Assembly: GCA_001829495.1 (NCBI GenBank)
Contig: MIBJ01000041.1
Coordinates: forward strand, 1-64,000
Source of the DNA: Spirochaetes bacterium RBG_16_49_21
Lineage (GTDB): Bacteria > Spirochaetota > UBA4802 > UBA5550
Length of the DNA: 64,000 nt
Direction: 5' to 3'
Made by a program: the position numbers and the translations under genes. The notes under the pieces are model-generated. The model worked only from the letters and a program-made list of their open reading frames with translations, had not been told where the DNA came from and made no database searches. This document shows, piece after piece, positions 35,114 to 42,975 of this stretch; within the stretch, counting starts at the first letter, position 1, and the number at the start of each line of letters is the position of its first letter.

Positions 35114-35907
35114 TGGAACCCCAGAACATCATACATCGAGTACAGGCCGGCAGGCCTTCCGTCAAGAAACTCGATTGCCGCAACCGCTCCCTTGGCATAG
35201 GTATCCCTGCTTGAGGCCCGGTGCGTAAGCTCGATCCGCTCGCCGATGCCGGTGAAGAACACCGTGTGCTCGCCCACGATATCGCCGCCCCGCATCGCCA
35301 GCACTCCGATCTCATTTTGCTTCCGCTCGCCGGTGAGCCCCCGGCGGCCGAAGACCTCTTCGGCGGAGCTCAGAGACTTCATGCCGGCCTTGACTATTTC
35401 CACAAGCCTTTTGGCGGTTCCCGACGGCGCATCTTTTTTGAAGCGGTGATGGGCCTCGAATATCTCCACGTCGTAATCTGCGGAAAGCGCGCCGGCCGCT
35501 ATCTCCGTGAGCTTGAACAGGAGGTTCACTCCCAGCGACATGTTGGGGGACAAAAGAACGGGGATCTCCCGGCCGGCGCCTTCGATCCCTTTTTTTTCGT
35601 CAGGGGAAAATCCGGTTGTGCCGATCACCAGGGGCTTTTTCCTCACGCGGGCGGCGGAAGCGAGCTTCATGGTCGCCGCCGGAGAGGAAAAGTCGATTAT
35701 TCCGTCAGACCGGCCGATATCATCTTCATTGATCGTTGAGACTGTTACGTTCAGGTTTTCAACGTGAATAAGCGAACCGGCGTCGCTTCCGAAGCCGTAA
35801 GCATCTTCTGCGTCAAATGCGCCGGAAAGGGTATGGCCCCGTTCCAGGGCCGCCTTGAGCACCGCGACCCCCATTCTTCCGCAGATGCCGCAGATGCAGA
35901 GCTTCAT
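35110..35907 (-). CDS. dapB: 4-hydroxy-tetrahydrodipicolinate reductase
   Basis: A 265-residue NAD(P)H-dependent enzyme of the DAP/lysine pathway. The N-terminal nucleotide-binding segment is CGICGRMG, followed by IDFSSPAATM, VIGTTGFS and the substrate-binding signature EAHHRFKKDAPSGTA with the catalytic His/Lys. Length is normal. Its ATG overlaps the dapA stop by 4 nt, and its stop overlaps the next regulator gene by 4 nt. Product use for peptidoglycan mDAP or lysine is inferred. Confidence 0.96.
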   Translation of the reverse strand: MKLCICGICGRMGVAVLKAALERGHTLSGAFDAEDAYGFGSDAGSLIHVENLNVTVSTINEDDIGRSDGIIDFSSPAATMKLASAARVRKKPLVIGTTGFSPDEKKGIEGAGREIPVLLSPNMSLGVNLLFKLTEIAAGALSADYDVEIFEAHHRFKKDAPSGTAKRLVEIVKAGMKSLSSAEEVFGRRGLTGERKQNEIGVLAMRGGDIVGEHTVFFTGIGERIELTHRASSRDTYAKGAVAAIEFLDGRPAGLYSMYDVLGFQ

Positions 35908-36785
35908 GCGAGCTTCACCCCGTATTCAAGCATGGCCGCGCGAAGCTTCGCACGGTTCTCATCCGACAGGGGCACCAGCGGAAGCCTCAGCTCCGCGGAA
36001 CAGTAGCCCGCCATCTCCATGGCGGCCTTTATGGGGATCGGGTTCGTCTCCAGAAACATGGCCCGGCACAGGGGGAGCAGCCGGTAGAACTGGTTTTTCG
36101 CGTCGCCGATCTTGCCCTGGCCGTAAAACGCCACCACCTTTTTAACATCGGACGGCAGGAGGTTCGACAGGACGCTGATGATCCCCTTGCCGCCGATCGC
36201 CATAAAGGGGAGCAGAATATTGTCGTCGCCGGATAACAGGGTGAGCCGGTCGTTGCAGAGCTCGTACAATTCCATCATCTGCACGATATCGCCCGAAGCC
36301 TCCTTCATAGCCACCACATTATCAACCCGGTTCAAAAGCTCCTTGATGCTGGCCGGCAGGAAATTAACGCCGGTGCGGCTGGGGATATTATAGAGGATAA
36401 CCGGTATCCGGATCGATTTCGCAACAGCCTCGAAATGCGCGATGAGTCCGCGCTGGGTCGGCTTGTTGTAATAGGGGTTCACCTGTAAAACCGCGTCGAC
36501 ACCGGCATCCTCGGCTTCCCGTGACAGCCATATCGCCTCTTCGGTCGCGTTGGCGCCGGTTCCGGCTATGACCTTTACCCTGCCGCCCACCAGGCCGACG
36601 ATCCGCTTGATATATTCCCGGTGCTCGTCAAAGGAAAGCGTGGGCGACTCGCCGGTGGTCCCCAGGGGAACGATCCCGTCGATCTTGTTTTCGACCTGCA
36701 TCGCAACCAGCTTTTCTACTGCCGAATAGTCAATCGTGCCGTTTTTGAACGGCGTTATCAACGCCGTGTGTACTCCCTCAAACAT
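35904..36785 (-). CDS. dapA: 4-hydroxy-tetrahydrodipicolinate synthase
   Basis: A 293-residue TIM-barrel class I aldolase condensing pyruvate and aspartate semialdehyde. It has HTALITPFKNG, VPLGTTGESPTLSFDEH (pyruvate-binding Thr-Thr), the NPYYNKPTQRGL and YNIPSRTGVNF segments (Tyr and Arg of the active site), and the Schiff-base Lys in VAMKEASGD. It overlaps dapB by 4 nt and lies 13 nt after the lipoprotein gene. Regulation by lysine is not evident from sequence. Confidence 0.97.
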   Translation of the reverse strand: MFEGVHTALITPFKNGTIDYSAVEKLVAMQVENKIDGIVPLGTTGESPTLSFDEHREYIKRIVGLVGGRVKVIAGTGANATEEAIWLSREAEDAGVDAVLQVNPYYNKPTQRGLIAHFEAVAKSIRIPVILYNIPSRTGVNFLPASIKELLNRVDNVVAMKEASGDIVQMMELYELCNDRLTLLSGDDNILLPFMAIGGKGIISVLSNLLPSDVKKVVAFYGQGKIGDAKNQFYRLLPLCRAMFLETNPIPIKAAMEMAGYCSAELRLPLVPLSDENRAKLRAAMLEYGVKLA

Positions 36786-36798
36786 TGCCGTATCCAGG

Positions 36799-37188
36799 TT
36801 ATTTTTTTTTCAATTGTCTCCGCTTCTCATGCTCTGCGCTGTTCTTTTCTTCAACCACCGCGCTCAGCTTTTCATCAAATAAATCGGCGGCGAATTTTTT
36901 ATTCATGAATTCATCTTCAAATAAATAGAGTATCAGATATCGCTCAGCCTTTAATGAGTCGAACCGCACCGGATACGCGTAGACCTTGACCCATTCCCTG
37001 CCCGTGGCTATAACGATCCTGACCTCGCCCCCCTTCTTCAGCTTTTTATCGTTAATATCGATATCCTTTTTCAGAATATAGATATTTTTCTCTTTTTCTC
37101 TCAGCAGGGCCTCCTCGGACCTGGTCATCAGGACCGAGCAGGCGAGCAGCGGAAACAGGAATACAATCGGAATCATCAACCGTATCAA
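36799..37188 (-). CDS. Small predicted lipoprotein upstream of dapA
   Basis: A 129-residue protein with n-region MIRLM and lipobox LFPLLAC. The mature part is highly charged with an SH3-like beta core (EVRIVIATGREWVKVYAYPVRFDSLKAERYLILYLFED). It resembles short lipoproteins annotated in spirochaetes as associated with type II secretion, but I hold that with low confidence. The start is probably TTG 37188, since the next ATG leaves no basic residue before the hydrophobic core. It is first in a tight unit with dapA, dapB and the regulator. Confidence 0.65.
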   Translation of the reverse strand: MIRLMIPIVFLFPLLACSVLMTRSEEALLREKEKNIYILKKDIDINDKKLKKGGEVRIVIATGREWVKVYAYPVRFDSLKAERYLILYLFEDEFMNKKFAADLFDEKLSAVVEEKNSAEHEKRRQLKKK

Positions 37189-37267
37189 GACTTCACCAAC
37201 CTCATTATGCTGTGACTGGGTTCAGTAGTAGTCTACGAACAATTTCATTGTCAACAATAAAACAGGA

Positions 37268-37681
37268 TCATTTGTGATATGCGGTTCCGTATCCGGTGGC
37301 GACGAGCCTGTCCTGGCCGCCCCTGACCGCGATATTCCAGACGCTTATTTTTCTGCCGATGCTGACCGGCGTGGCCTCGGCGAAGATCTTTTCCCCGTCA
37401 ACGGCGGAGGCGTGGTAATTTATGGTGAAATTCACGGCGATCGCCATGACCCCGGTGCTGTTGCAGGCCACCGCAAACGCCTGGTCGGCAACGGCGTGTA
37501 TGAACGCGCCGTGAGCCCGCTCTACCGCGTTCAGGTGTTCGGGCCTGACCGTGATGGAACATCGGGCGTATCCCTCCCGCACCTCTTCAACCTCGATTCC
37601 GAGATAGGTGGCGAAGGGGTCCCGCCCCACTATTTCGGCCGCGTATTCGAGCGGGTTTTCAATCGAATGAGTCTCTGTCAT
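37268..37681 (-). CDS. PaaI-type hotdog-fold thioesterase
   Basis: About 137 residues from ATG 37681, which has AAGGAAAT upstream; the ORF-track extension reads through a palindrome and is rejected. The hotdog signature includes DPFATYLGIEVEEVREGYARCSITVRPEHLN, then RAHGAFIHAVADQAFAVACNS with the catalytic Asp region, and ISVWNIAVRGGQDRLVATGYGTAY. It hydrolyses small or aromatic acyl-CoA thioesters; phenylacetyl-CoA-pathway genes are absent nearby, so the substrate is open. Confidence 0.88.
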   Translation of the reverse strand: MTETHSIENPLEYAAEIVGRDPFATYLGIEVEEVREGYARCSITVRPEHLNAVERAHGAFIHAVADQAFAVACNSTGVMAIAVNFTINYHASAVDGEKIFAEATPVSIGRKISVWNIAVRGGQDRLVATGYGTAYHK

Positions 37682-37695
37682 ATGATTGATTTCCT

Positions 37696-37730
37696 TTTTT
37701 CCCCCGCCGCCTTGGGCGGCGGGGGAAAAA
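37696..37730. repeat. Palindromic repeat, GC-core family A, copy 4
   Basis: A perfect 16-bp stem (arms TTTTTCCCCCGCCGCC and complement) with a TTG loop, directly upstream of the thioesterase start. It is followed at about 37750 by TTGCAACAAGTCTG, matching the flank of copies 1 and 3. Confidence 0.8.
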
Positions 37731-37840
37731 TAAAAATTATTAATCATTGAGTTTTGCAACAAGTCTGTTTTTAGTCAAGATTATTTCATCTCAGCGCTGA
37801 TGGGTTATAAACTTACTTGACTTAATCGAAAAAATATACA

Positions 37841-37887
37841 AAATATGCCGTGCGGGGGCGCTGCAGGCGCCACCGCACGGCATATTT
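37841..37887. repeat. Unique long hairpin between divergent genes
   Basis: Arms AAATATGCCGTGCGG/CCGCACGGCATATTT (15 bp perfect) enclose GGGCGCTGCAGGCGCCA, which can form an inner stem. It lies in the 300-nt gap between the thioesterase start and the AbiEii-type pair. Apart from this and the family A copy 4 the gap looks non-coding. Confidence 0.65.
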
Positions 37888-37981
37888 AAAGCATTTTTAA
37901 TTATATTTTACATCATGCTAAATGGTTACAGCGGGATTTTAGCATCGGGTAAAATTAAATTCCCAATTGAAGGAATCTCTA

Positions 37982-38164
37982 ATGATGAAAAAGGTTATAA
38001 AGATAAAGGATTTGGATAAAAATAGTTCGATTCTGGATGATTTAGAGTATTGGCTCGGCAAATCCGCTGAGGAGAGAATCTCGACTGTTGAATACTTAAG
38101 AAGGCAATACCATGGAACTACAGCAAGACTTCAAAGAGTTGTTAGAGTCATTGAACGTTCATAG
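37982..38164 (+). CDS. Small protein upstream of AbiEii-type nucleotidyltransferase
   Basis: About 60 residues from ATG 37982 (MMKKVIKIKDLDKNSSILDDLEYWL), with GAAGGAAT 7 nt upstream. The ORF-track TTG start lies inside that ribosome site. The C-terminus is basic (RLQRVVRVIERS). The 3' end overlaps the nucleotidyltransferase gene by 53 nt in another frame. This kind of small protein commonly precedes such nucleotidyltransferases in other genomes in my recollection and may be its partner or antitoxin; function not established. Confidence 0.6.
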   Translation: MMKKVIKIKDLDKNSSILDDLEYWLGKSAEERISTVEYLRRQYHGTTARLQRVVRVIERS

Positions 38165-38558
38165 AGTTGAATATATGATCGTGGGCGGCTATGCCCTGGC
38201 CTTTTATGGCGCGCCGCGCTATACCGGCGATATTGACGTCTTTATTAAACCTAACGAAGAAAATGCTCAAAGAGTGCTCGATGCATTGGATGAATTTGGA
38301 TTTGGCTCTATTGGATTGGGAAAATCCGACTTTACACATCCTAATAAGGTTGTCCAGTTGGGCGTCCCTCCGGTACGCATCGATATTATCACATCTATTT
38401 CCGGCGTTTCATGGGAAGACGCATATGGGGGACGTGTTGAAGGAAAGTATGGAGATACCCCTGTTTTTTTTATCGGCCTTAATGAATTCATTAAGAATAA
38501 AAGAGCAATAGGAAGACAAAAGGATCTTGCAGACATAGAAGCTCTCGGAAAGGAATAA
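38112..38558 (+). CDS. AbiEii-type nucleotidyltransferase
   Basis: A 148-residue minimal nucleotidyltransferase of the AbiEii/DUF6036 kind. The active-site block is YMIVGGYALAFYGAPRYTGDIDVFIKP (GG...and DxD), with a third acidic residue in VRIDIITSI. AAGG lies before the ATG. The family includes type IV toxin-antitoxin components that modify tRNA or other targets with nucleotides. Only a small upstream partner is present, not an AbiEi homologue, so toxin activity is uncertain. Confidence 0.75.
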   Translation: MELQQDFKELLESLNVHRVEYMIVGGYALAFYGAPRYTGDIDVFIKPNEENAQRVLDALDEFGFGSIGLGKSDFTHPNKVVQLGVPPVRIDIITSISGVSWEDAYGGRVEGKYGDTPVFFIGLNEFIKNKRAIGRQKDLADIEALGKE

Positions 38559-38603
38559 ATTTCATTTTCCCGCTGATGAGCTTATAATATAAAGGAACCC
38601 GAC

Positions 38604-39320
38604 ATGGAAAAGACAGTCTTATTCGAAAAGGAAAACGGCGTCGCGCTCATAACCCTGAACCGTCCGGAGCGGCGCAACGCGATGAACCAGGAACTCCTGG
38701 CGAGCCTGTACAATTATCTCGACGAGGCGGCCGCCGACGATGACGTCAGGGCCGCCGTCATTACGGGCGCCGGCACGGCGTTTTGTTCCGGCCTGGACCT
38801 GAAGGCCCTGGCCACCGACAATGTCATGGATCCCCGCGGCGACGGAAGGGACATGCCTGATGTCATCGGCGCCTGCAAAAAACCGATTATCGCGGCAGTC
38901 AACGGCCCGGCCATGACCGGGGGGTTCGAGCTGGCGCTGAACTGCGATTTTCTCATCGCATCCGAGCAGGCTTCCTTCGCCGATACGCACGTGAAAATGG
39001 GCATACATCCCGGCTGGGGCATGAGCCAGCTCCTTCAAGAAGCAGTGGGACAGCGCATGGCGAAGCAGATGTCTCTTACCTGCCGGTTTATATCTGCTCA
39101 GGAGGCCTTGCGGGCCGGGCTGGTGAACGAGGTGGTGGCCCCGGAACTGCTTATACCGCGGGCCAGGGAGCTTGCCGGTTACATCGCCCAGCTGGACCCG
39201 GTCGTGCTGCGGACAATGAAGGAGCTGATCGAGCACCGGAACAAGGCCACACTGGAGGCTTCCCTCGCGCATGAGCGCGAGGGATTTATGGCTTTTTATA
39301 GAAAAATCTGGAAGAAATAA
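38604..39320 (+). CDS. Enoyl-CoA hydratase/isomerase family protein
   Basis: A 238-residue crotonase-fold protein. Oxyanion-hole regions are AFCSGLDLKALA and AAVNGPAMTGGFELALNCDFLIAS; the latter holds the first catalytic Glu. The position of the second catalytic Glu is occupied by Thr/His in FADTHVKMGIHPGWG, so ordinary hydratase activity is doubtful and isomerase or other acyl-CoA chemistry is possible. AAGGAACC lies before the ATG. No other fatty-acid oxidation gene is near; it stands alone. Confidence 0.85.
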   Translation: MEKTVLFEKENGVALITLNRPERRNAMNQELLASLYNYLDEAAADDDVRAAVITGAGTAFCSGLDLKALATDNVMDPRGDGRDMPDVIGACKKPIIAAVNGPAMTGGFELALNCDFLIASEQASFADTHVKMGIHPGWGMSQLLQEAVGQRMAKQMSLTCRFISAQEALRAGLVNEVVAPELLIPRARELAGYIAQLDPVVLRTMKELIEHRNKATLEASLAHEREGFMAFYRKIWKK

Positions 39321-39350
39321 CCGGTTCGGACCCTCCGGTAATAGCCAAGA

Positions 39351-40640
39351 TCATTTCTTTTCCTTAACCGGAGGATTATAATAGCCCAGCCTCATGGCGG
39401 GGAACTCCTTTTTAAGCAATTTCACGAGGTTCAGCACCCCGATCGGCTCGGATTCCCGAAACCCGATCCGGTCAAAATAAAAATCAGGATCAATGTTCAG
39501 GTTGCGCGTCTGAATCATGCTCACGGGAAACCTTTGCAAAAAGCGCACCAGCTCCTCAACTTCAGTCTCCATGTCGGTAAAGCCGGGAAGGAAGAAAAGG
39601 TTTATGGATACGAATATGCCGGCGCTCAGGGCAGCGTCGATTGAATGCAGGACGTCGTCGAACCGGTAGCCGAGAGGCCGGTAATAACGGTCATAGTACT
39701 CCCGGGTGGGGGAGTTGAGGCTTATTCTTACGGAGTCGAGCCCGGCGCGTATAAGCGCCTTTATCCCTTCGGGAAGGGAGCCGTTGGTATTCAGGTTGAT
39801 GGTGCCGGAATCGGTCGTCTCACGGACCAGGCTGATTGCTGCGGCAAGATCCCGGGCGCGCAAAAGCGGCTCTCCCTCGCACCCCTGACCGAAGCTCGCC
39901 ACAGCGTTGTCGGCTGTTGTAAGGTGGTGCAGGATCACCGCGGATATCTCCCGAACGGAGGGATTGAAATCAAGCCTGTCCTGGGAGGCGGCGAACGACG
40001 CGTCGCTCTTCTGAAAGGAGAGGCAGCCGGCGCACGCGGCATTGCAGGCGGGTGTCGTGGGAATCGGGGCCTCAAATCTTCCCCGGAAGAAGTTCCGGGC
40101 GCACAGGCACCGGTACACGGTGGAGCATTTTTCAAGCTGTTTCACCAGCCCGTTTTCAGGATACGCATCCGTAAGCGTTGCTATTCCCTTCTCAAGCTCC
40201 GCGTCGTTCTCATGCAGGGCAGGGTCCGAACGCACATCGTCGTCGATCCGGAGCGCCGGGATGCGGAACCCTCCGTCCATTACGATCACGCCGGTATAAG
40301 CCCACAGCGGCAGCACCGGCGCATCGTCCCTTCTTATAAAGGCGGGGAGATATGTCCGCAGATACGCGGATGCGGGAAAGGCGGATACGGCCGCTATCTC
40401 ATCTCCATCGGGAGAGACCTCAATGTGGTTGAAGTCGTTGTTGCGCGGGTTATAAAACACCGGGTGTCGCTTCGGCAGGGAAAAGAGCACGCTCCCATAG
40501 GGAAGCTCAATCAACTCGTCAGGGTCGACCCTCACAAACCGGTTCCCGGTCCGAAACGCGGGCTCAATCCCGGGGAAATCCCACACGGCGCCCGACCCGT
40601 CTGCATAGGCGAGGCGGATATCCTTAATCCTTCTTTTCAT
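39351..40640 (-). CDS. Radical SAM protein
   Basis: A 429-residue protein. After a ~170-residue beta-rich N-terminal domain, the radical SAM cluster motif is TPACNAACAGCLSF (CX3CX2C). The barrel follows, with GQGCEGEPLLRARDL (SAM-binding Gly/Glu region), NLNTNGSLPEGI, and RISLNSPTREYYDRYYRPLGY. It has no C-terminal auxiliary cluster. The likely product is unknown. Its start overlaps the end of the small basic protein gene by 17 nt, and that gene overlaps rsmE, so a translationally coupled run rsmE - small protein - radical SAM is expected; RNA or ribosome modification is a reasonable guess. Confidence 0.85.
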   Translation of the reverse strand: MKRRIKDIRLAYADGSGAVWDFPGIEPAFRTGNRFVRVDPDELIELPYGSVLFSLPKRHPVFYNPRNNDFNHIEVSPDGDEIAAVSAFPASAYLRTYLPAFIRRDDAPVLPLWAYTGVIVMDGGFRIPALRIDDDVRSDPALHENDAELEKGIATLTDAYPENGLVKQLEKCSTVYRCLCARNFFRGRFEAPIPTTPACNAACAGCLSFQKSDASFAASQDRLDFNPSVREISAVILHHLTTADNAVASFGQGCEGEPLLRARDLAAAISLVRETTDSGTINLNTNGSLPEGIKALIRAGLDSVRISLNSPTREYYDRYYRPLGYRFDDVLHSIDAALSAGIFVSINLFFLPGFTDMETEVEELVRFLQRFPVSMIQTRNLNIDPDFYFDRIGFRESEPIGVLNLVKLLKKEFPAMRLGYYNPPVKEKK

Positions 40641-40863
40641 GCCGCGCCCTTTTCCTGTTCAATATCCGCTCCAGTCTGCGGATGAGCTTTGTATAATGAC
40701 GCTGCGTTTTTTTCAGCCTTTTATATTCTCCGTCATGCCGTACCCCTGCCGCGTCTTTTCCTTGAGCCGCGAGCTCCCGCTTGCAGAAAAGCCTGCGGTC
40801 GCGTGAATCCCGCCACCCGCTTCTCAGGGCTGCAATCCCGGCCAGTATATCTTCTTCATTCAT
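40624..40863 (-). CDS. Small basic coiled protein
   Basis: About 79 residues from ATG 40863 (MNEEDILAGIAALRSGWRDSRDRRLFCKRELAAQG). It is rich in Lys/Arg and predicted helical (YKRLKKTQRHYTKLIRRLERILNRKRARHEKKD). The longer ORF-track version would read antisense-like repeat sequence and most of the rsmE end in another frame, so I reject it. It overlaps the rsmE stop by 8 nt and the radical SAM start by 17 nt. A nucleic-acid-binding role is possible; no family recognised. Confidence 0.55.
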   Translation of the reverse strand: MNEEDILAGIAALRSGWRDSRDRRLFCKRELAAQGKDAAGVRHDGEYKRLKKTQRHYTKLIRRLERILNRKRARHEKKD

Positions 40864-41692
40864 GGCTTTCCAGTAGTGTGACGGGAGTTGGGGATCGAGG
40901 ATCGCGGGTCGTGGATCGGGGATCGCGGCTAATGCCACTACCGCGACCCTCGTCACTCGATCCTCGATCCTTAATTTTCTCTCCGAATTCATAAACAATA
41001 ATCCCGCATAGCACGATTGCGGCGGTGCCTGCCCGGAGCTGCGAACACCCGAAATTGACCGACGCCCATCCGCCGCTGACCGCCTGGTACACCTCTTCCG
41101 GGGTAAAGCCTCCTTCCGGACCCACAAGGAGGCTCACCGGCCCGGATATGCCGGAGCGCAAAGTATCTTTCAGGGATGCGCCCGCACCGGGATGCGCGAT
41201 AATGCGCGTCCCGCTGTTGCCTGCGGCTATCGCATTTTTGAATGAATAGATATGCTCGACTTCCGGCACCGAATCGCGCATGCTTTGTTTCGCAGCCTCA
41301 AGCGCCTTGCGGTTCCACCGTTTCGACTTTTCCTGCTCATCGGCGAGGCGCGGGACCGACCGTTCGGATGCAACCGGAACTATCCGCGACACGCCGACCT
41401 CAACCGCCTTCTCTATGACCGCGTCGAAGCTTTTTCCCTTGAGCAGGCTCATGTACAGGGTGATCTCGACCGGGATTGGCGCGTGTCTGCTCTTTTCAAC
41501 CACCTCCGCCTCGATGCCGGTATCGGTTATTCTCGATACGCGGGCACGCAGCCTCTCGCCCGTTTCAGTCCTGAGGTGTAGAATATCCCCGCGCCTGACG
41601 CGGCGGACCAGGGCAAGATGCCTGAAATCCTCGCCCTCGATCCTGCATAGGTCGTTTACGATATCCGATGATGTTACGAAAAATTGAGGCAT
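40856..41692 (-). CDS. rsmE: 16S rRNA m3U1498 methyltransferase with atypical tail
   Basis: About 278 residues from ATG 41692 (MPQFFVTSSDI), with AGAGGAG upstream. It has an N-terminal PUA-like domain and a SPOUT methyltransferase domain (KGKSFDAVIEKAVEVGVSRIVPV, LLVGPEGGFTPEEVYQA, FGCSQLRAGTAAIVLCGII). The normal C-terminus is reached at about YEFGEKI. The final ~35 residues (DRGSSDEGRGSGISRDPRSTT...) are encoded by a GATC-rich repeat at 40892-40970 and look like an insertion-derived extension. It methylates U1498 of 16S rRNA with SAM. Confidence 0.92.
   Translation of the reverse strand: MPQFFVTSSDIVNDLCRIEGEDFRHLALVRRVRRGDILHLRTETGERLRARVSRITDTGIEAEVVEKSRHAPIPVEITLYMSLLKGKSFDAVIEKAVEVGVSRIVPVASERSVPRLADEQEKSKRWNRKALEAAKQSMRDSVPEVEHIYSFKNAIAAGNSGTRIIAHPGAGASLKDTLRSGISGPVSLLVGPEGGFTPEEVYQAVSGGWASVNFGCSQLRAGTAAIVLCGIIVYEFGEKIKDRGSSDEGRGSGISRDPRSTTRDPRSPTPVTLLESHE
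40892..40970. repeat. GATC-rich inverted repeat inside rsmE 3' end
   Basis: GGATCGAGGATCG at 40892 and its exact complement CGATCCTCGATCC at 40958 flank further GGATCG-type units. The element supplies the atypical RsmE tail. Tandem GGATCGAGG units of this style occur as dispersed intergenic repeats in some bacteria, in my recollection. Confidence 0.6.
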
Positions 41693-41717
41693 CCGCTCCT
41701 CTTTGAAAAAAGCTCTG

Positions 41718-42485
41718 CTATTCGCCCAGCTTTTCAGATCTGAAGATTTCCTTGTCAAAAGAGGCAGTCTCATCGAATTCGGTGAAGCTCATGATGGTGA
41801 GGGTCCCCTGCCTGATATTCATCATGTCGTACCTGACCGGGATGATCCGCCGGTCGTTCTCCATTACCTTTACAACGGTCATGAACTTGAAAATTGCCTT
41901 GTCCCGGTCAAGGAAGTCTATGCGCAGCGGAATGTACCGGTCGCGGGACACATACATGGTCAGGCCGCCGTATTCGCCGCCCTTTGCTATGGGATTGAGC
42001 ACGAGCTTATAGGCGTCGGTTCCCTTGACAAACGCCGGGCCCTGTATCGCCGCCGTGTAGTTGCTCTGGAAATCGGCATGAGCAAGGTCTATGTATGAAA
42101 AGTTCGTCGACAGTATCTCATCGTACTTATCGATCCCCAGCTTGTGAAATAGCTTCAGCGCAAGGATGTCGTAGACCCATATATCCTCACCCCCGAGGCT
42201 GTACAGAACTTTAAGCTGATCGCCGCGCTCGCTGCTGGTGAAGGTAAACAGGCAGTCATCGCCGGCAATGAACCCCTTAAAGCTCGTGAAAGCAGAGCTC
42301 CCGTCCGGCCGTATGTGTTTCAGTGCCCCCCGCGCAAGGCCGCGGGGATACTTTAATATCCGGTCCACCCGGGCAAGGATTCCCTGCGCGCTCAATTCTA
42401 TCTTCCGGTCTTCCTGGGACCGGGAATCGTTATCGAGAGCAAGTGCGGTTGTAAAGATCAGGCTGAAGACCAAAACGCATTTCAT
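41718..42485 (-). CDS. Outer membrane lipoprotein-sorting (LolA-like) protein
   Basis: A 255-residue exported protein (signal MKCVLVFSLIFTTALA). The fold is the LolA/LppX-like half-barrel of the outer-membrane lipoprotein-sorting family: ILARVDRILKYPRGLARGALKHIRPDG, VLYSLGGEDIWVYDILALKLFHK, DAYKLVLNPIAKGGEYGGLTMYVSRDRYIPLRIDF. Such proteins carry lipids or lipoproteins, often next to RND/MMPL-type exporters, but none is present here. A good -10 (TATACT) lies about 28 nt upstream on the minus strand. Confidence 0.8.
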   Translation of the reverse strand: MKCVLVFSLIFTTALALDNDSRSQEDRKIELSAQGILARVDRILKYPRGLARGALKHIRPDGSSAFTSFKGFIAGDDCLFTFTSSERGDQLKVLYSLGGEDIWVYDILALKLFHKLGIDKYDEILSTNFSYIDLAHADFQSNYTAAIQGPAFVKGTDAYKLVLNPIAKGGEYGGLTMYVSRDRYIPLRIDFLDRDKAIFKFMTVVKVMENDRRIIPVRYDMMNIRQGTLTIMSFTEFDETASFDKEIFRSEKLGE

Positions 42486-42975
42486 GTTATTTCGATCATA
42501 TCCTATTTTTTAGTATAATTTCATGATTTTGTACAATCAGGTAGCATTTTATAAGGTTTGCGAACACTTTTTTTGCTTGTGAAGAAAAAAAATCGTATTA
42601 TTTGGTAATTTTTTTTTAGAAAACATTCCTCAAACGTTTATATATAGGCTTAGTATGTGGGGATAACGCTTTATATAAATGAAAAATATATTAATAATTC
42701 TTGCAAAATCATAACTTATATTTGAAAATATCTTGTATGCTTCGAGTCATATTAGCCTTGGAGCAATATAATTCCAATAAATATAGAAAATCATTATAAT
42801 ATCATTTTTCTAAGAGCGCGTCCCCAAATTCACGCCCCTTTGGTTTTAGGACATGGGTGTATCCACTATCGCTCAGATTGCATCTTCAAGTTCTGGGATG
42901 CATTCTGGATACCAGGATTATCCGATTGCGTTCTATAGATCTCAAACGACCATAAAATATAAAAGGAGGGAGTTT
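42486..42975. other. AT-rich intergenic region without a visible gene
   Basis: About 490 nt between the divergent LolA-like and outer-membrane protein genes. It holds the LolA-like promoter at its left end (TATACT on the minus strand near 42512-42517) and the AAGGAGGGAG ribosome site at its right end. The middle is AT-rich with poly-T/A runs. No hairpin repeat of families A or B and no ORF with coding character were seen. A regulatory RNA cannot be excluded. Confidence 0.6.

Noticed and set aside
39645-40685. 346-aa ORF on the + strand
   Set aside because: Antisense to the radical SAM gene, with Gly/Arg/Val-rich low-information sequence.
40864-41127. Upstream extension of the small basic protein
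   Set aside because: It reads rsmE in another frame, including the GATC-rich repeat. ATG 40863 gives a compact helical protein.
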